Source of the DNA: an uncultured Pelagibacteraceae bacterium
Lineage (GTDB): Bacteria > Pseudomonadota > Alphaproteobacteria > Pelagibacterales > Pelagibacteraceae
DNA length: 32,748 nt
Reading direction: 5' to 3'
Assembly: GCA_902518165.1 (NCBI GenBank)
Contig: CABYFB010000008.1
Coordinates: forward strand, 1-32,748
The notes under the pieces were generated by a model. The model did not search any database and had not been told where the DNA came from. It saw nothing but the letters and a program-made list of their open reading frames with translations. This document shows positions 15,470 to 24,230 of the stretch, piece after piece. The translations under genes were made by a program, and so were the position numbers. Numbering within the stretch: the stretch's first letter is position 1; each line of letters begins with the position of its first letter.

Positions 15470-18043
15470 ATGCAAAAAAACGAAGTAACTAAAGATATAA
15501 ATATTAAACCAATTTCGATGTATGATGAAATGAGTTCATCATATTTATCTTACGCAATGAGCGTAATAATTAGTAGGGCATTACCCGATATAAGAGATGG
15601 ACTTAAACCTGTTCACAGAAGAATTTTATATGCAATGCATAAAGGTGGTTTTGATTGGTCAAAACAATTTAGAAAATCTGCAAGAATTGTTGGAGACGTA
15701 ATTGGTAAATATCATCCGCATGGTGATCAAGCTGTGTATGATGCCTTAGTTAGAATGGTTCAAGATTTTTCAATGAGTGTTCCTTTAATTGATGGTCAGG
15801 GTAATTTTGGTTCAATCGATGGTGATCCACCTGCAGCAATGAGGTATACAGAAACAAAACTTGCAAAAATATCTCAATTTTTGATTGATGATATAGAAAA
15901 AAATACTGTCTCATTTAAAAGTAACTACGACGAAACTGAGCAAGAACCTACAGTGCTGCCAGCTCAATATCCTAATCTTTTGGTAAATGGAGCTGGAGGT
16001 ATCGCTGTTGGTATGGCAACCAGTATACCACCACATAATCTTGGTGAAATAATTGATGGAACTTTAGCGCTTATAAAAAATAAAGATATTAAAGTTAAAG
16101 AGTTAATGAAGCATATACCTGGCCCTGATTTTCCAACTGGTGGAGTTATTATTGGTAAAGATATTATTCGAGAAGGATACAAAACGGGCAGAGGTTCTTT
16201 TAAAATTAGGGGTGAAATAAATGTAGAAAATCTTAAAAATGGTAAAGATAGATTAGTAATTACTTCAATACCTTATCAAGTAAACAAATCTAACTTAAAT
16301 GAAAAAATTGCAGAATTAGTTAGAGATAGAAAGATTGAGGGCATAAGTGATATTAGAGATGAATCTAATAGAGAAGGTATAAGAGTTGCTATAGATTTAA
16401 GAAGAAGTGTCGAGCCAGAAACAATCAAAAGACAACTTTATAAATATACATCCATTGAGACCTCATTTGGTTTTAATTCATTAGCCATTGTTGATAATAA
16501 ACCTAAAACATGTTCATTAAAAGATTTCTTAGAGAACTTTTTAAAATTTAGAGAAGATGTAGTTATTAAAAAAACCAAATACGATTTAAAAAAAGCTGAA
16601 GATCGTGTTCATGTTTTACTTGGTTTATCTGTTAGTGTAGAAAATATTGATAAAGTAATAAAAATTATTAGATCTTCTAAAAATCCAGAAGAAGCGAAAA
16701 ATACTCTAATTAAAACAAAATGGAAAATAACAAAATCTGCAAAATTAATTAAATTAGTTGATAGTAAAAATTATAAAGGAACATACAATTTATCTGAAAC
16801 TCAGGTCACATCAATATTAGAACTTAGATTACAAAAATTAACTGCCCTTGGAATTAATGAAATTGAAGAAGAAATAAAAAAATTATCTGAATTAATTACA
16901 AAGTATAAAAAAATAATAAATTCTAAAAGTGAACTATTAAAAGTAATTAGTAACGAGTTATCTCAAATTAAAGAGAAATTCTCATCTCCGAGAAGAACCC
17001 AGATTATAGATGCTGTTTTAAACTATAATATTGAAGAAACTATTCAAAAAGAGGCTGTAATAATTACAATTACTTTACAAGGATACATTAAAAGAGGTGC
17101 CTTAAGTAATGTTAAACAACAGAAAAGAGGTGGAAAAGGTAAAACAGGGATTAAGACTAGAGACGAAGATTCTGTAGTACAAACATTATCAGTAAATACT
17201 CACACATCTGTGCTATTTTTCTCTACTGAAGGATTAGCATACAAAGTTAAAGCTTGGAAAATTCCGGAAGGATCGGCTGCATCTAAAGGTAAGTCTTTAT
17301 TTAATATTCTTCCTCTAAAAAATCATCAATCAATTAGTTCAATTATGCCATTTCCAGATAGTGATGTTGATACAAAAGACATGCATATCATTTTTGCAAC
17401 AAGTGAAGGAAAAATTAGAAAGAATAATCTTGAAGATTTTACCTCAATTAATGCTTCAGGTAAAATTGCAATGAAACTTGATGGTAATGATAAAATTATT
17501 GGTGTTAAAATTTGTAGAGATGATCAGGATATAATTTTAAGTACTAAATTAGGAAAATGTATAAGGTTTGAATCTAAAAAACTTAGAGTTTTCAAAGGTA
17601 GATCATCAAAAGGTATAAGAGGTATCAATTTAGCAGAAAATGATACTATTGTATCTCTGTCTATTATTGATCATGACACAAATAAGAAAGCAAAAACTAA
17701 AGACCAAAAATCAGAAATTAAAGCTAAAGAAAAATTCATATTATCAATCACAGAAAATGGTTACGGTAAGAGAACATCTCATTATGATTATAGAGTTACA
17801 AATAGAGGGGGAAAGGGAATTATTGGTATTATAAATTCACAGAGAAACGGGAATGTTTCTTCATCCTTTCCTGTTTTTGAAGGAGATCAAATATTAATTT
17901 CAACAAATAAAGGTAGAGTAATAAGAACAGCTGTTAAAGAAATAAGAATAGCTGGTCGTAATACACAAGGTGTTAGAATAATTAAACTGACTGGTGATGA
18001 AAAAGTAGTTTCTGCTATTAAATTAGATGATAATCTTATTTAA
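15470..18043 (+). CDS. gyrA: DNA gyrase subunit A
   Basis: GyrA is the breakage-rejoining subunit of gyrase, which introduces negative supercoils. The 857 residues have the catalytic Tyr126 in AAMRYTETK, the [11 protein letters not shown] quinolone-region helix near 81-91, and the C-terminal beta-pinwheel. The pinwheel carries QKRGGKG, a close match to the GyrA box (QRRGGKG), which separates GyrA from ParC. At the position of E. coli Ser83 this protein has Gln87, while the acidic residue (E. coli Asp87) is kept as Asp91. There is no long acidic C-terminal tail; the protein ends KLDDNLI. The stop shares a base with coaD. Confidence 0.98.
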   Translation: MQKNEVTKDINIKPISMYDEMSSSYLSYAMSVIISRALPDIRDGLKPVHRRILYAMHKGGFDWSKQFRKSARIVGDVIGKYHPHGDQAVYDALVRMVQDFSMSVPLIDGQGNFGSIDGDPPAAMRYTETKLAKISQFLIDDIEKNTVSFKSNYDETEQEPTVLPAQYPNLLVNGAGGIAVGMATSIPPHNLGEIIDGTLALIKNKDIKVKELMKHIPGPDFPTGGVIIGKDIIREGYKTGRGSFKIRGEINVENLKNGKDRLVITSIPYQVNKSNLNEKIAELVRDRKIEGISDIRDESNREGIRVAIDLRRSVEPETIKRQLYKYTSIETSFGFNSLAIVDNKPKTCSLKDFLENFLKFREDVVIKKTKYDLKKAEDRVHVLLGLSVSVENIDKVIKIIRSSKNPEEAKNTLIKTKWKITKSAKLIKLVDSKNYKGTYNLSETQVTSILELRLQKLTALGINEIEEEIKKLSELITKYKKIINSKSELLKVISNELSQIKEKFSSPRRTQIIDAVLNYNIEETIQKEAVIITITLQGYIKRGALSNVKQQKRGGKGKTGIKTRDEDSVVQTLSVNTHTSVLFFSTEGLAYKVKAWKIPEGSAASKGKSLFNILPLKNHQSISSIMPFPDSDVDTKDMHIIFATSEGKIRKNNLEDFTSINASGKIAMKLDGNDKIIGVKICRDDQDIILSTKLGKCIRFESKKLRVFKGRSSKGIRGINLAENDTIVSLSIIDHDTNKKAKTKDQKSEIKAKEKFILSITENGYGKRTSHYDYRVTNRGGKGIIGIINSQRNGNVSSSFPVFEGDQILISTNKGRVIRTAVKEIRIAGRNTQGVRIIKLTGDEKVVSAIKLDDNLI

Positions 18044-18537
18044 TGAAAAATATAGCTATCTATCCAGGAACTTTTGATCCAATTACATTTGGCCATATAG
18101 ATGTCATTAAAAAATCACTTAAGATAGTAGATAAAGTAATTGTAGGTATTTCAGATGGAAATCAGAAAAATTTCCTATTTTCATTAGATGAAAGAATAGA
18201 AATTGTTAAAAGAGCTCTTTATAAAGATCTGAAATTTAAAAAGAATAAGGTTGATGTTATAAAATTTAATACTTTGACAACAGACCTTTGTAAAAAATAT
18301 AAATCAAATATAATCTTAAGAGGCTTAAGAGCTGTTTCTGATTTTGAGTATGAATTCCAACTTGCTGGAATGAATAGAAAACTTAATAATCAAGTTGAGA
18401 CAATTTTTTTAATGTCAGATGTTGAAAATCAAATAATATCATCTAGGTTTGTTAAAGAAATCGCTCAACATAATGGTGATTTGAAAAAATTTACGACCAA
18501 AAGTACAATTAAATCATTGAAAGAGGTTTATGAATAA
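18043..18537 (+). CDS. coaD: Phosphopantetheine adenylyltransferase
   Basis: CoaD transfers AMP from ATP to 4'-phosphopantetheine, the fourth step of coenzyme A synthesis. The 164-residue protein shows the nucleotidyltransferase opening YPGTFDPITFGHID with His18 of the T/HxGH motif, the ILRGLRAVSDFEYEFQLAGMNRKL segment and the late ISSRFVKEIAQHNGDL. The last is ISS(S/T) in most homologues; here Arg follows the two serines, a position not known to me as catalytic. It begins on the last base of gyrA and overlaps the next gene by eight bases. Confidence 0.98.
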   Translation: MKNIAIYPGTFDPITFGHIDVIKKSLKIVDKVIVGISDGNQKNFLFSLDERIEIVKRALYKDLKFKKNKVDVIKFNTLTTDLCKKYKSNIILRGLRAVSDFEYEFQLAGMNRKLNNQVETIFLMSDVENQIISSRFVKEIAQHNGDLKKFTTKSTIKSLKEVYE

Positions 18538-19087
18538 ATTTTTAAATATTTTAATTATTTTTTTTATTTTTTTATCAACAAATTTAATAGCAAAGGAGAA
18601 TATAATGATTTTAAAATTAAAAGATGGTGATGTAAAAATTGAAATGTATCCTGATGTTGCACCAAATCATGTTAAAAGAATTCAAGAATTAGCTGATTCA
18701 GGACAATATGATAATGTTGTTTTTCATAGAGTAATTGATGGGTTTATGGCACAAACAGGTGATGTGAAATTTGGAAATTCATCTTCAAAAGATTTCGATT
18801 TAAGAAGAGCGGGTATTGGTGGATCTGATTTACCAGATTTAAATCAAGAATTTAATGACCTTCCTCATGATAGAGGAACCGTTTCTATGGCAAGATCGTC
18901 AGATCCTAATAGTGCTAATAGTCAATTTTTTATATGTTTTAAACCAGCTCCTTTCCTAGATAGACAATATACTGTTTTTGGAAAAGTAATAGAAGGAATG
19001 GAATTTGTTGATATGATTACAAAAGGTGATGGCGATAACGGAGCAGTTTCAAATCCAGATAAAATTATTAGTTTTAAATCACAATAA
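18530..19087 (+). CDS. Cyclophilin-type peptidyl-prolyl isomerase with signal peptide
   Basis: This cyclophilin catalyses cis-trans isomerisation of X-Pro bonds in folding proteins. The active-site blocks are clear: VVFHRVIDGFMAQTGD and SMARSSDPNSANSQFFICF, then DRQYTVFGKV. The first 21 residues (MNKFLNILIIFFIFLSTNLIA) form a typical signal peptide, so the full 185-residue product is probably periplasmic. A second in-frame ATG at 18605 (MILKLKDGD) has a strong ribosome-binding site, AAAGGAG at 18592-18598, six bases upstream; it would yield a 160-residue cytosolic form. It overlaps coaD by eight bases. I give no ppiA/ppiB symbol because the sequence alone does not settle the compartment. Confidence 0.93.
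   Translation: MNKFLNILIIFFIFLSTNLIAKENIMILKLKDGDVKIEMYPDVAPNHVKRIQELADSGQYDNVVFHRVIDGFMAQTGDVKFGNSSSKDFDLRRAGIGGSDLPDLNQEFNDLPHDRGTVSMARSSDPNSANSQFFICFKPAPFLDRQYTVFGKVIEGMEFVDMITKGDGDNGAVSNPDKIISFKSQ
18592..18604 (+). promoter_or_regulatory. Internal Shine-Dalgarno before a second start in the cyclophilin gene
   Basis: AAAGGAG at 18592-18598 is followed, six bases later, by an in-frame ATG at 18605. It is one of the best ribosome-binding sites in the window, where most overlapping genes have none. It lies at the predicted end of the signal peptide, just where a start for a leaderless isoform would be expected. It also encodes Lys-Glu in the full-length frame, so chance is possible. Confidence 0.45.
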
Positions 19088-19098
19088 TTAAATAATGA

Positions 19099-20211
19099 AT
19101 GTCATTAAAAGATTTCAATTTTAATGTTCATCATACTCAAAATTATGCAAGAGTAGGAATTATAGAGACTCATAGAGGTAATATTAATACTCCTGCATTT
19201 ATGCCAGTTGGTACTCAAGCAACTGTTAAAGGTGTTTTTTTAGAAGATATAAAAAAAACAGGTAGTGAGATAATTTTATCAAATACATATCATTTAATGA
19301 TAAGGCCTGGTGTTGAAAGAATTGAAAGTGTTGGAGGACTTCATGAATTCATGAATTGTGATTTACCAATTTTAACGGACTCAGGTGGTTTTCAAGTTAT
19401 GTCTCTGTCAAAATTAAATAAAATCGATAGAGATAAAGGTGCAATTTTTCAATCACATATAGATGGTAAAACTTTTATTTTAAGCCCTGAAGAAAGCATA
19501 AGAATTCAAAAAGGTTTGAACTCAGACATAGTAATGGTTATGGATGAATGCCCTAAAAATACTAAAGATTATGATAAAATTAAAAAATCAATGGAATTAT
19601 CATCAGAGTGGGCAAAAAGATCAAAAGATGCATTTGGAATAAATGACCACAAAGGTTTATTTGGAATTGTACAAGGTGGATTATTTAATGATCTAAGAAT
19701 CAAATCTTTAAATAATCTTATCGATATTGGATTTAATGGATATGCTCTAGGAGGATTGGCAGTAGGGGAAACACAAGATGAAATGTTTGATGTTCTTGAA
19801 GTAATAAAAGATCATATGCCAAAAGATAAACCAAGATATTTAATGGGTGTTGGTACTCCATCTGATATACTCGGAGCAGTTAAGAGGGGTGTTGATATGT
19901 TTGACTGTGTAATGCCAACGAGATCAGGGAGAACTGGTTTAGCTTTTACATGGGATGGACAAATTCAAATTAGAAATTCTAAATATAAAAATGATAATAC
20001 TCCTCTGGACAAAAGTGTCACAAAATTCAATTTAAATAAATATTCTAAGAATTATTTAAATCATTTATTTAACACTAATGAAATGTTGGCCTCAATGATT
20101 CTGACCTTAAATAACATCAACTTTTATCAAGATTTAATGAGAAACATTAGAGACAATATAAAACATGGTACTTTTGATGAATTTCACGATAAGTACATCA
20201 ATAAATTGTAA
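19099..20211 (+). CDS. tgt: tRNA-guanine transglycosylase, zinc site absent
   Basis: Tgt swaps guanine 34 of GUN-anticodon tRNAs for the queuosine precursor preQ1. The 370 residues have the TIM-barrel signatures: Asp94 in LTDSGGFQVMS (general base), GIVQGGLF, GYALGGLAVGE, and nucleophile Asp269 in MFDCVMPTR followed by SGRTGLAFT. In the C-terminal zinc module, which normally holds CxCxxC and a His 26 residues later, the matching residues are Val307, Lys309, Leu312 and Asn338, found by a gap-free alignment from PLD to FYQDLM. The whole protein has only three cysteines (87, 151, 270), none near the site. The reading frame is intact, so the gene is probably functional. It follows the cyclophilin gene by 11 bases. 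Confidence 0.97.
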   Translation: MSLKDFNFNVHHTQNYARVGIIETHRGNINTPAFMPVGTQATVKGVFLEDIKKTGSEIILSNTYHLMIRPGVERIESVGGLHEFMNCDLPILTDSGGFQVMSLSKLNKIDRDKGAIFQSHIDGKTFILSPEESIRIQKGLNSDIVMVMDECPKNTKDYDKIKKSMELSSEWAKRSKDAFGINDHKGLFGIVQGGLFNDLRIKSLNNLIDIGFNGYALGGLAVGETQDEMFDVLEVIKDHMPKDKPRYLMGVGTPSDILGAVKRGVDMFDCVMPTRSGRTGLAFTWDGQIQIRNSKYKNDNTPLDKSVTKFNLNKYSKNYLNHLFNTNEMLASMILTLNNINFYQDLMRNIRDNIKHGTFDEFHDKYINKL

Positions 20212-20220
20212 ATTTTTAAC

Positions 20221-20244
20221 ATTGATTAATAAAAAAAAATCAAT
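20221..20244 (+). other. Weak stem-loop after tgt
   Basis: ATTGATT (20221-20227) and AATCAAT (20238-20244) can pair around an A-rich loop in the 50-base gap between tgt and tRNA-Lys. There is no T-run directly after the stem (a T6 tract comes ten bases later, at 20254-20259), so it is not a classical intrinsic terminator. It may be an mRNA end structure or a tRNA leader feature. Confidence 0.25.
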
Positions 20245-20261
20245 ATAAGAACGTTTTTTGG

Positions 20262-20337
<76 letters not shown>

Positions 20338-20338
20338 C

Positions 20339-21160
20339 TTATGCAATTGGCGGATATTTAATAATAATTTCGTTTATCCAATTTGTAATATTATTAATTC
20401 TATTTGTTGATGATGGGTGAGTAGACATAAATTCTGGCGGTTCTTTCCCTTTTTTAGCTTCCTTCATTCTTTCCCAAACTTTTATTGTTTCCCTAATGTC
20501 ATAACCAGATAGTGATGCAAATATCAAACCAAGATAATCAGCTTCACTCTCTTGTTTTCTATTGAAAGGATTCATGATTCCTATCTGTGATAATAAACCG
20601 ACAGCATTCATCCCTGTAGTTCTATTTATCTGAGATACTTTACCTTTAGTGGCTATATCTAAAATTGCTGTACCAGTATTTAACAAAACACCTCTACTTG
20701 CTCTTTCTACTGAATGTTTTGCAACAGCATGCGCAATTTCATGACCCATTACAGCAGCCAATCCATCTTCATTTTTAGTTATATCTAATAGACCTGTATA
20801 AACAGCTATTTTACCTCCAGGCATACACCAAGCATTTTTAACTTTTTTTTTATCAATAAGTATATATTCCCAATCAAAATTTACAGTTGGGTCAGGGATA
20901 TTATTTCGGTCAAAATATTCTGATATTGAATATTCAATTTTGGATCCAATTTCTTTTATTTGATTTAATGTTTTAGTATCATCACTTAAAGTTTCTTTCT
21001 CTTTAACTTTTTCGTATAATTGTGCAGCTTTTGCGTTAAGGTTAGATTCGGGAATTAATTTTAGTTGTTTTCGATCTGTTATGGGTGCGCTACCACATGC
21101 AGATAGGCCAAAAGATAAGCAACTACAACCAAATAAATGTATGAAATTTCTTCTATTCAC
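20339..21160 (-). CDS. M48-family metalloprotease, putative Tat-type lipoprotein
   Basis: This 273-residue zinc metalloprotease has HEIAH at residues 140-144 (preceded by GLAAVMG) and the third-ligand region KQESEADYLGL near 202-212, the M48 (Ste24/LoiP/BepA-like) signature. Such proteases perform quality control in the periplasm or outer membrane. The leader MNRRNFIHLFGCSCLSFGLSAC combines an RR-x-F motif with a lipobox (LSAC, Cys22), suggesting a lipid-anchored protein exported by Tat; Sec export is also possible. It starts with GTG at 21160-21158; no upstream alternative is seen. Its gene ends one base from tRNA-Lys, so its transcript probably runs antisense into the tRNA. Confidence 0.93.
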   Translation of the reverse strand: MNRRNFIHLFGCSCLSFGLSACGSAPITDRKQLKLIPESNLNAKAAQLYEKVKEKETLSDDTKTLNQIKEIGSKIEYSISEYFDRNNIPDPTVNFDWEYILIDKKKVKNAWCMPGGKIAVYTGLLDITKNEDGLAAVMGHEIAHAVAKHSVERASRGVLLNTGTAILDIATKGKVSQINRTTGMNAVGLLSQIGIMNPFNRKQESEADYLGLIFASLSGYDIRETIKVWERMKEAKKGKEPPEFMSTHPSSTNRINNITNWINEIIIKYPPIA

Positions 21161-21202
21161 TTTTTTTACTTAATATATTACACCTTTTTTATAATAATTT
21201 AT

Positions 21203-21280
21203 ATGATACTTAATAACAAAATTTTAATAGTACTATTTGTGCTGGCAGTCGTATTTGTTTTATATGCAAGTTACAGTTAA
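21203..21280 (+). CDS. Candidate 25-residue single-pass membrane peptide
   Basis: An open frame from ATG at 21203 to TAA at 21278-21280 encodes MILNNKILIVLFVLAVVFVL then YASYS: five short polar residues, one Lys, and a continuous membrane helix of about 17 residues. It ends three bases before the ATG of the DUF502 membrane protein gene and fills most of the 123-base gap after the divergent M48 gene, the largest gap in an otherwise packed window. No ribosome-binding site is visible. The hydrophobic composition could also arise because T-rich codons encode Ile/Leu/Val/Phe, so it is a candidate only. Confidence 0.45.
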   Translation: MILNNKILIVLFVLAVVFVLYASYS

Positions 21281-21283
21281 TTT

Positions 21284-21907
21284 ATGGCAAAATTAAAGAG
21301 AAGAGGCATTTCAATCCTTGGAAGACTTAGAAACTATTTTATAGCAGGAATAGTTGTTCTTGTTCCAATAGGTATAACATTATATTTAACTAGATTTTTT
21401 ATATCTGTATCGTCAAAATTAATACCAAACGAATTAAATCCAAATAGTTATTTACCTTTTGCAATACCAGGTTTGGAAATATTATTAGCTATAATTTTTA
21501 TTACAATAATTGGAAGTTTATCTCTTTCATTTATTGGAAAAAAAATACTTAAAATATTTAATGATATATTAAAAAGAATACCAATTCTAAGAACAATTTA
21601 TTCAGCAATTGGCCAAATGACTGAAACATTAGCACCAAAAAAAGGATCAAAGAAAAGTGTAGTCTTAGTTGAGTATCCGAGAAAAGGTAGTTGGGCAGTA
21701 GGGTTTGCGACCAGAGAAAACGATGGTGAAATATCAAAAAAAACAAATACAAATCTTATTAATGTATTTGTTCCAACAACACCAAATCCTACAAGTGGAT
21801 TTTTATTAATGTTCCCTAAAGAAGAAGTTATTTATTTAGATATGACTTTTGAAGAAGCATCTAAATTTATTGTTTCTGCTGGTACTTCAGATCCAAAAAA
21901 AATTTAA
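21284..21907 (+). CDS. DUF502 family membrane protein
   Basis: This 207-residue protein has two N-terminal membrane helices, at about 15-36 (YFIAGIVVLVPIGITLYLTRFF) and 58-80 (GLEILLAIIFITIIGSLSLSFIG). A soluble C-terminal domain follows, with the family blocks RIPILRTIYSAIGQM, VVLVEYPRKGSWAVGFATRE and VFVPTTPNPTSGFLLMFPKEEV. These match the DUF502 family, which has no settled biochemical function; plant and bacterial members are membrane-associated. It is often found beside recG in alphaproteobacteria, as here: the two genes converge and overlap by four bases at their 3' ends. The ATG at 21284 starts three bases after the small peptide frame. Confidence 0.9.
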   Translation: MAKLKRRGISILGRLRNYFIAGIVVLVPIGITLYLTRFFISVSSKLIPNELNPNSYLPFAIPGLEILLAIIFITIIGSLSLSFIGKKILKIFNDILKRIPILRTIYSAIGQMTETLAPKKGSKKSVVLVEYPRKGSWAVGFATRENDGEISKKTNTNLINVFVPTTPNPTSGFLLMFPKEEVIYLDMTFEEASKFIVSAGTSDPKKI

Positions 21908-23943
21908 GAAATTTCATTAATTATTGAGGCTCGATCGTATAATTTTAATAATTTATTGTATTTACTGAAATTATCACCTTTCATCTCTAATTTTTTTACT
22001 TCTGCCTCAGCAAGTAAGAATAAATCTTCATTTAATATGGGATCAGCTAATCTAAAATTTTTAATTCCACTTTGCTTAAATCCTAGTAAGTCCCCATATC
22101 CACGTAATTTCATATCTTCCTCAGAAATTACAAAACCATCATCTGAACTTTTGAGAATGTTAATTCTTTTTTTTGCATTTTCACTTAGTGAGGATTTAAA
22201 CATCAATATACAGTAAGATTGTTTACTACCACGTCCAACACGACCTCGTAACTGATGTAATTGGGATAAACCATACTTATCAGCATTTTCAATAACGATT
22301 ACGTTAGCATTAGGAAAATCAATTCCAACCTCAATAACAGTGGTTGAAACTAATACATCCAACTTTCTATCTAAGAAATTATTTAAAATTTTGTTCCTTT
22401 CATCCTTATCAAGTGAACCATGAATTAATCCAATTCTATTCTTAAAATATTTTTCTAAATACTTAAATTTATTTACAACAGATTGTTGTTCAACTTTTTT
22501 CGACTCTTCTATCAAAGGACAAACCCAGAAGATTTGATTTTTATTAGAAATTTCTTTTTTAACAAATCTAATTATTTCAGATATTTTATCCTCCAACTTA
22601 CTGTAAGTGACTATTTTTTTTCTATTTTTTGGTTTTTCTTTAATTAAGGTTAAATCCATATCACCATAAACCGTCATCATCATTGTTCTTGGTATTGGAG
22701 TTGCAGACATGACTAGAACATCACAGTTATTTCCACCTTTTTCTGATAAATCTTTACGTTGACGAACACCAAACTTATGTTGTTCATCAATAATTATTAA
22801 ACCAAGTTTATTATATTCAACTTTTTTTTGGAATAACGCATGTGTTCCTATCAAAAAGTCTATTTTACCTAGTTTAAGATTTTCTAAAATTTTCTTTCTA
22901 TCGGCATATTTTGACTTACCTGTTAACATTTCAATTTTTACATTTTTAGGTAGATATTTTTTAGCAAAAGAAAAATGTTGCTTTGCTAGAATTTCAGTAG
23001 GCACCATAAAGCTTGTTTGATATCCAGCATTTATACAATTTAAAGCTGCTATCATTGATACAATTGTTTTACCAGATCCGACATCTCCTTGTAATAGTCT
23101 AAACATTCTACTTTTTGATTTAAGATCTTCGTTTATAATTTTTATTGCTGCTTCTTGATCATTTGTTAATTTAAAATTTAAATCCTGTATCAATTTTTCT
23201 TTACAATCCTTAAAAATTTTTTGTGATTTCTTTATTTTTTTTATTTTAGTTCTTATTTTTGAGGATAATAAAAAATGAGCAAACAATTCGTCAAAAACTA
23301 ACCGTTTATAATACTTAGATTTTAAAATTTCTTTAGTATCAAGACTGTGAATTTTTAAGATTGCGTCTTTCCACTTAATATTATTAAATTTTTTCTTTAT
23401 ATCGTCATTTAGCCACTCATCTAAATCTGGTAATTCCTTTAAGACTTCATTAATTATATTATTGTATTTATTGATTGTAAGACCATCTGTAAGACTATAT
23501 TTATTTTGAGTCTCTAAGATATTTTCATTACTTTCTTTAACCTGTGTTGGATTAGTGATTTGATATTTATTTCTAAAAAAATTAATTTTACCACTTATTA
23601 TTATTTCAGTATTTAATGGTAAGATTTTTTTTATATATCCTTCATATGAATTAAAAAAAACGCAATCTATTTTTATATCATTACTTTGACACACAACTCT
23701 ATTGGGCAATCTTCTTATTCTAGGAAAATTATATTTTAGGGGTGTTAATTTAATTGTTTGTAACTTACCTATTTGTATATCACCAATATTCGTTACTTTG
23801 GAATTTTCAATTTTACTCGTAGGTAGATGCCACAATAAATCAAAAATTGTATTTATATTTTTTCTTTTAAATAATTGGCTTGTTTTTTTCCCTATACCTT
23901 TAATATTCTGAATATTTGACAATAAATAGTCGTGATCATTCAT
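21904..23943 (-). CDS. recG: ATP-dependent DNA helicase RecG
   Basis: RecG is a branch-migration helicase that remodels stalled forks, Holliday junctions and R-loops. The 679 residues comprise an N-terminal wedge (OB) domain, with the start NIQNIKGIGKKTSQLF and FDLLWHLP, and a superfamily 2 motor: Walker A GDVGSGKT at 286-293, DEQH at 386-389, MSATPIPRTM, STTVIEVGIDFPNA and QLHQLRGRVGRG. The C-terminal GDLLGFKQSGIKNFRLADP is the RecG-specific element. The wedge domain is diverged but present. It is divergent from sdhE with only 26 bases between start codons. Confidence 0.98.
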   Translation of the reverse strand: MNDHDYLLSNIQNIKGIGKKTSQLFKRKNINTIFDLLWHLPTSKIENSKVTNIGDIQIGKLQTIKLTPLKYNFPRIRRLPNRVVCQSNDIKIDCVFFNSYEGYIKKILPLNTEIIISGKINFFRNKYQITNPTQVKESNENILETQNKYSLTDGLTINKYNNIINEVLKELPDLDEWLNDDIKKKFNNIKWKDAILKIHSLDTKEILKSKYYKRLVFDELFAHFLLSSKIRTKIKKIKKSQKIFKDCKEKLIQDLNFKLTNDQEAAIKIINEDLKSKSRMFRLLQGDVGSGKTIVSMIAALNCINAGYQTSFMVPTEILAKQHFSFAKKYLPKNVKIEMLTGKSKYADRKKILENLKLGKIDFLIGTHALFQKKVEYNKLGLIIIDEQHKFGVRQRKDLSEKGGNNCDVLVMSATPIPRTMMMTVYGDMDLTLIKEKPKNRKKIVTYSKLEDKISEIIRFVKKEISNKNQIFWVCPLIEESKKVEQQSVVNKFKYLEKYFKNRIGLIHGSLDKDERNKILNNFLDRKLDVLVSTTVIEVGIDFPNANVIVIENADKYGLSQLHQLRGRVGRGSKQSYCILMFKSSLSENAKKRINILKSSDDGFVISEEDMKLRGYGDLLGFKQSGIKNFRLADPILNEDLFLLAEAEVKKLEMKGDNFSKYNKLLKLYDRASIINEIS

Positions 23944-23969
23944 GATTTATATATATAAAGATTTAATTA

Positions 23970-24230
23970 ATGGATTCAAATAAACAAAATTTAATTAATA
24001 AAATTTTATACAGAGCTCAATATCGTGGAACTAAAGAAATGGATATCTTTGTTTCTAAATTTGTTAATTCAATTATTGACAATCTCGATCATAAAGAATT
24101 AGTTTCTTTAGATAAGTTAATTAATTTTGATGACGAAACTTTAGTCAACTTAAGTTTAGGTAAAAATTCAAAAGATTTTGAAGATAAAATCATCTTAGAA
24201 AAACTTATAGAATTTAAAAATAAATATTAG
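23970..24230 (+). CDS. sdhE: Succinate dehydrogenase assembly factor (FAD-insertion protein)
   Basis: SdhE helps attach FAD covalently to the flavoprotein subunit of succinate dehydrogenase. The 86-residue protein has the family's defining RGTKEMD motif at about residues 18-24 (within ILYRAQYRGTKEMD), the RGxxE signature, and the acidic-helical remainder. Its position beside recG is common in alphaproteobacteria. Its TAG stop touches the first base of the tRNA-Ser gene on the other strand, so its transcript must end inside, or run through, the tRNA as antisense. Confidence 0.94.
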   Translation: MDSNKQNLINKILYRAQYRGTKEMDIFVSKFVNSIIDNLDHKELVSLDKLINFDDETLVNLSLGKNSKDFEDKIILEKLIEFKNKY

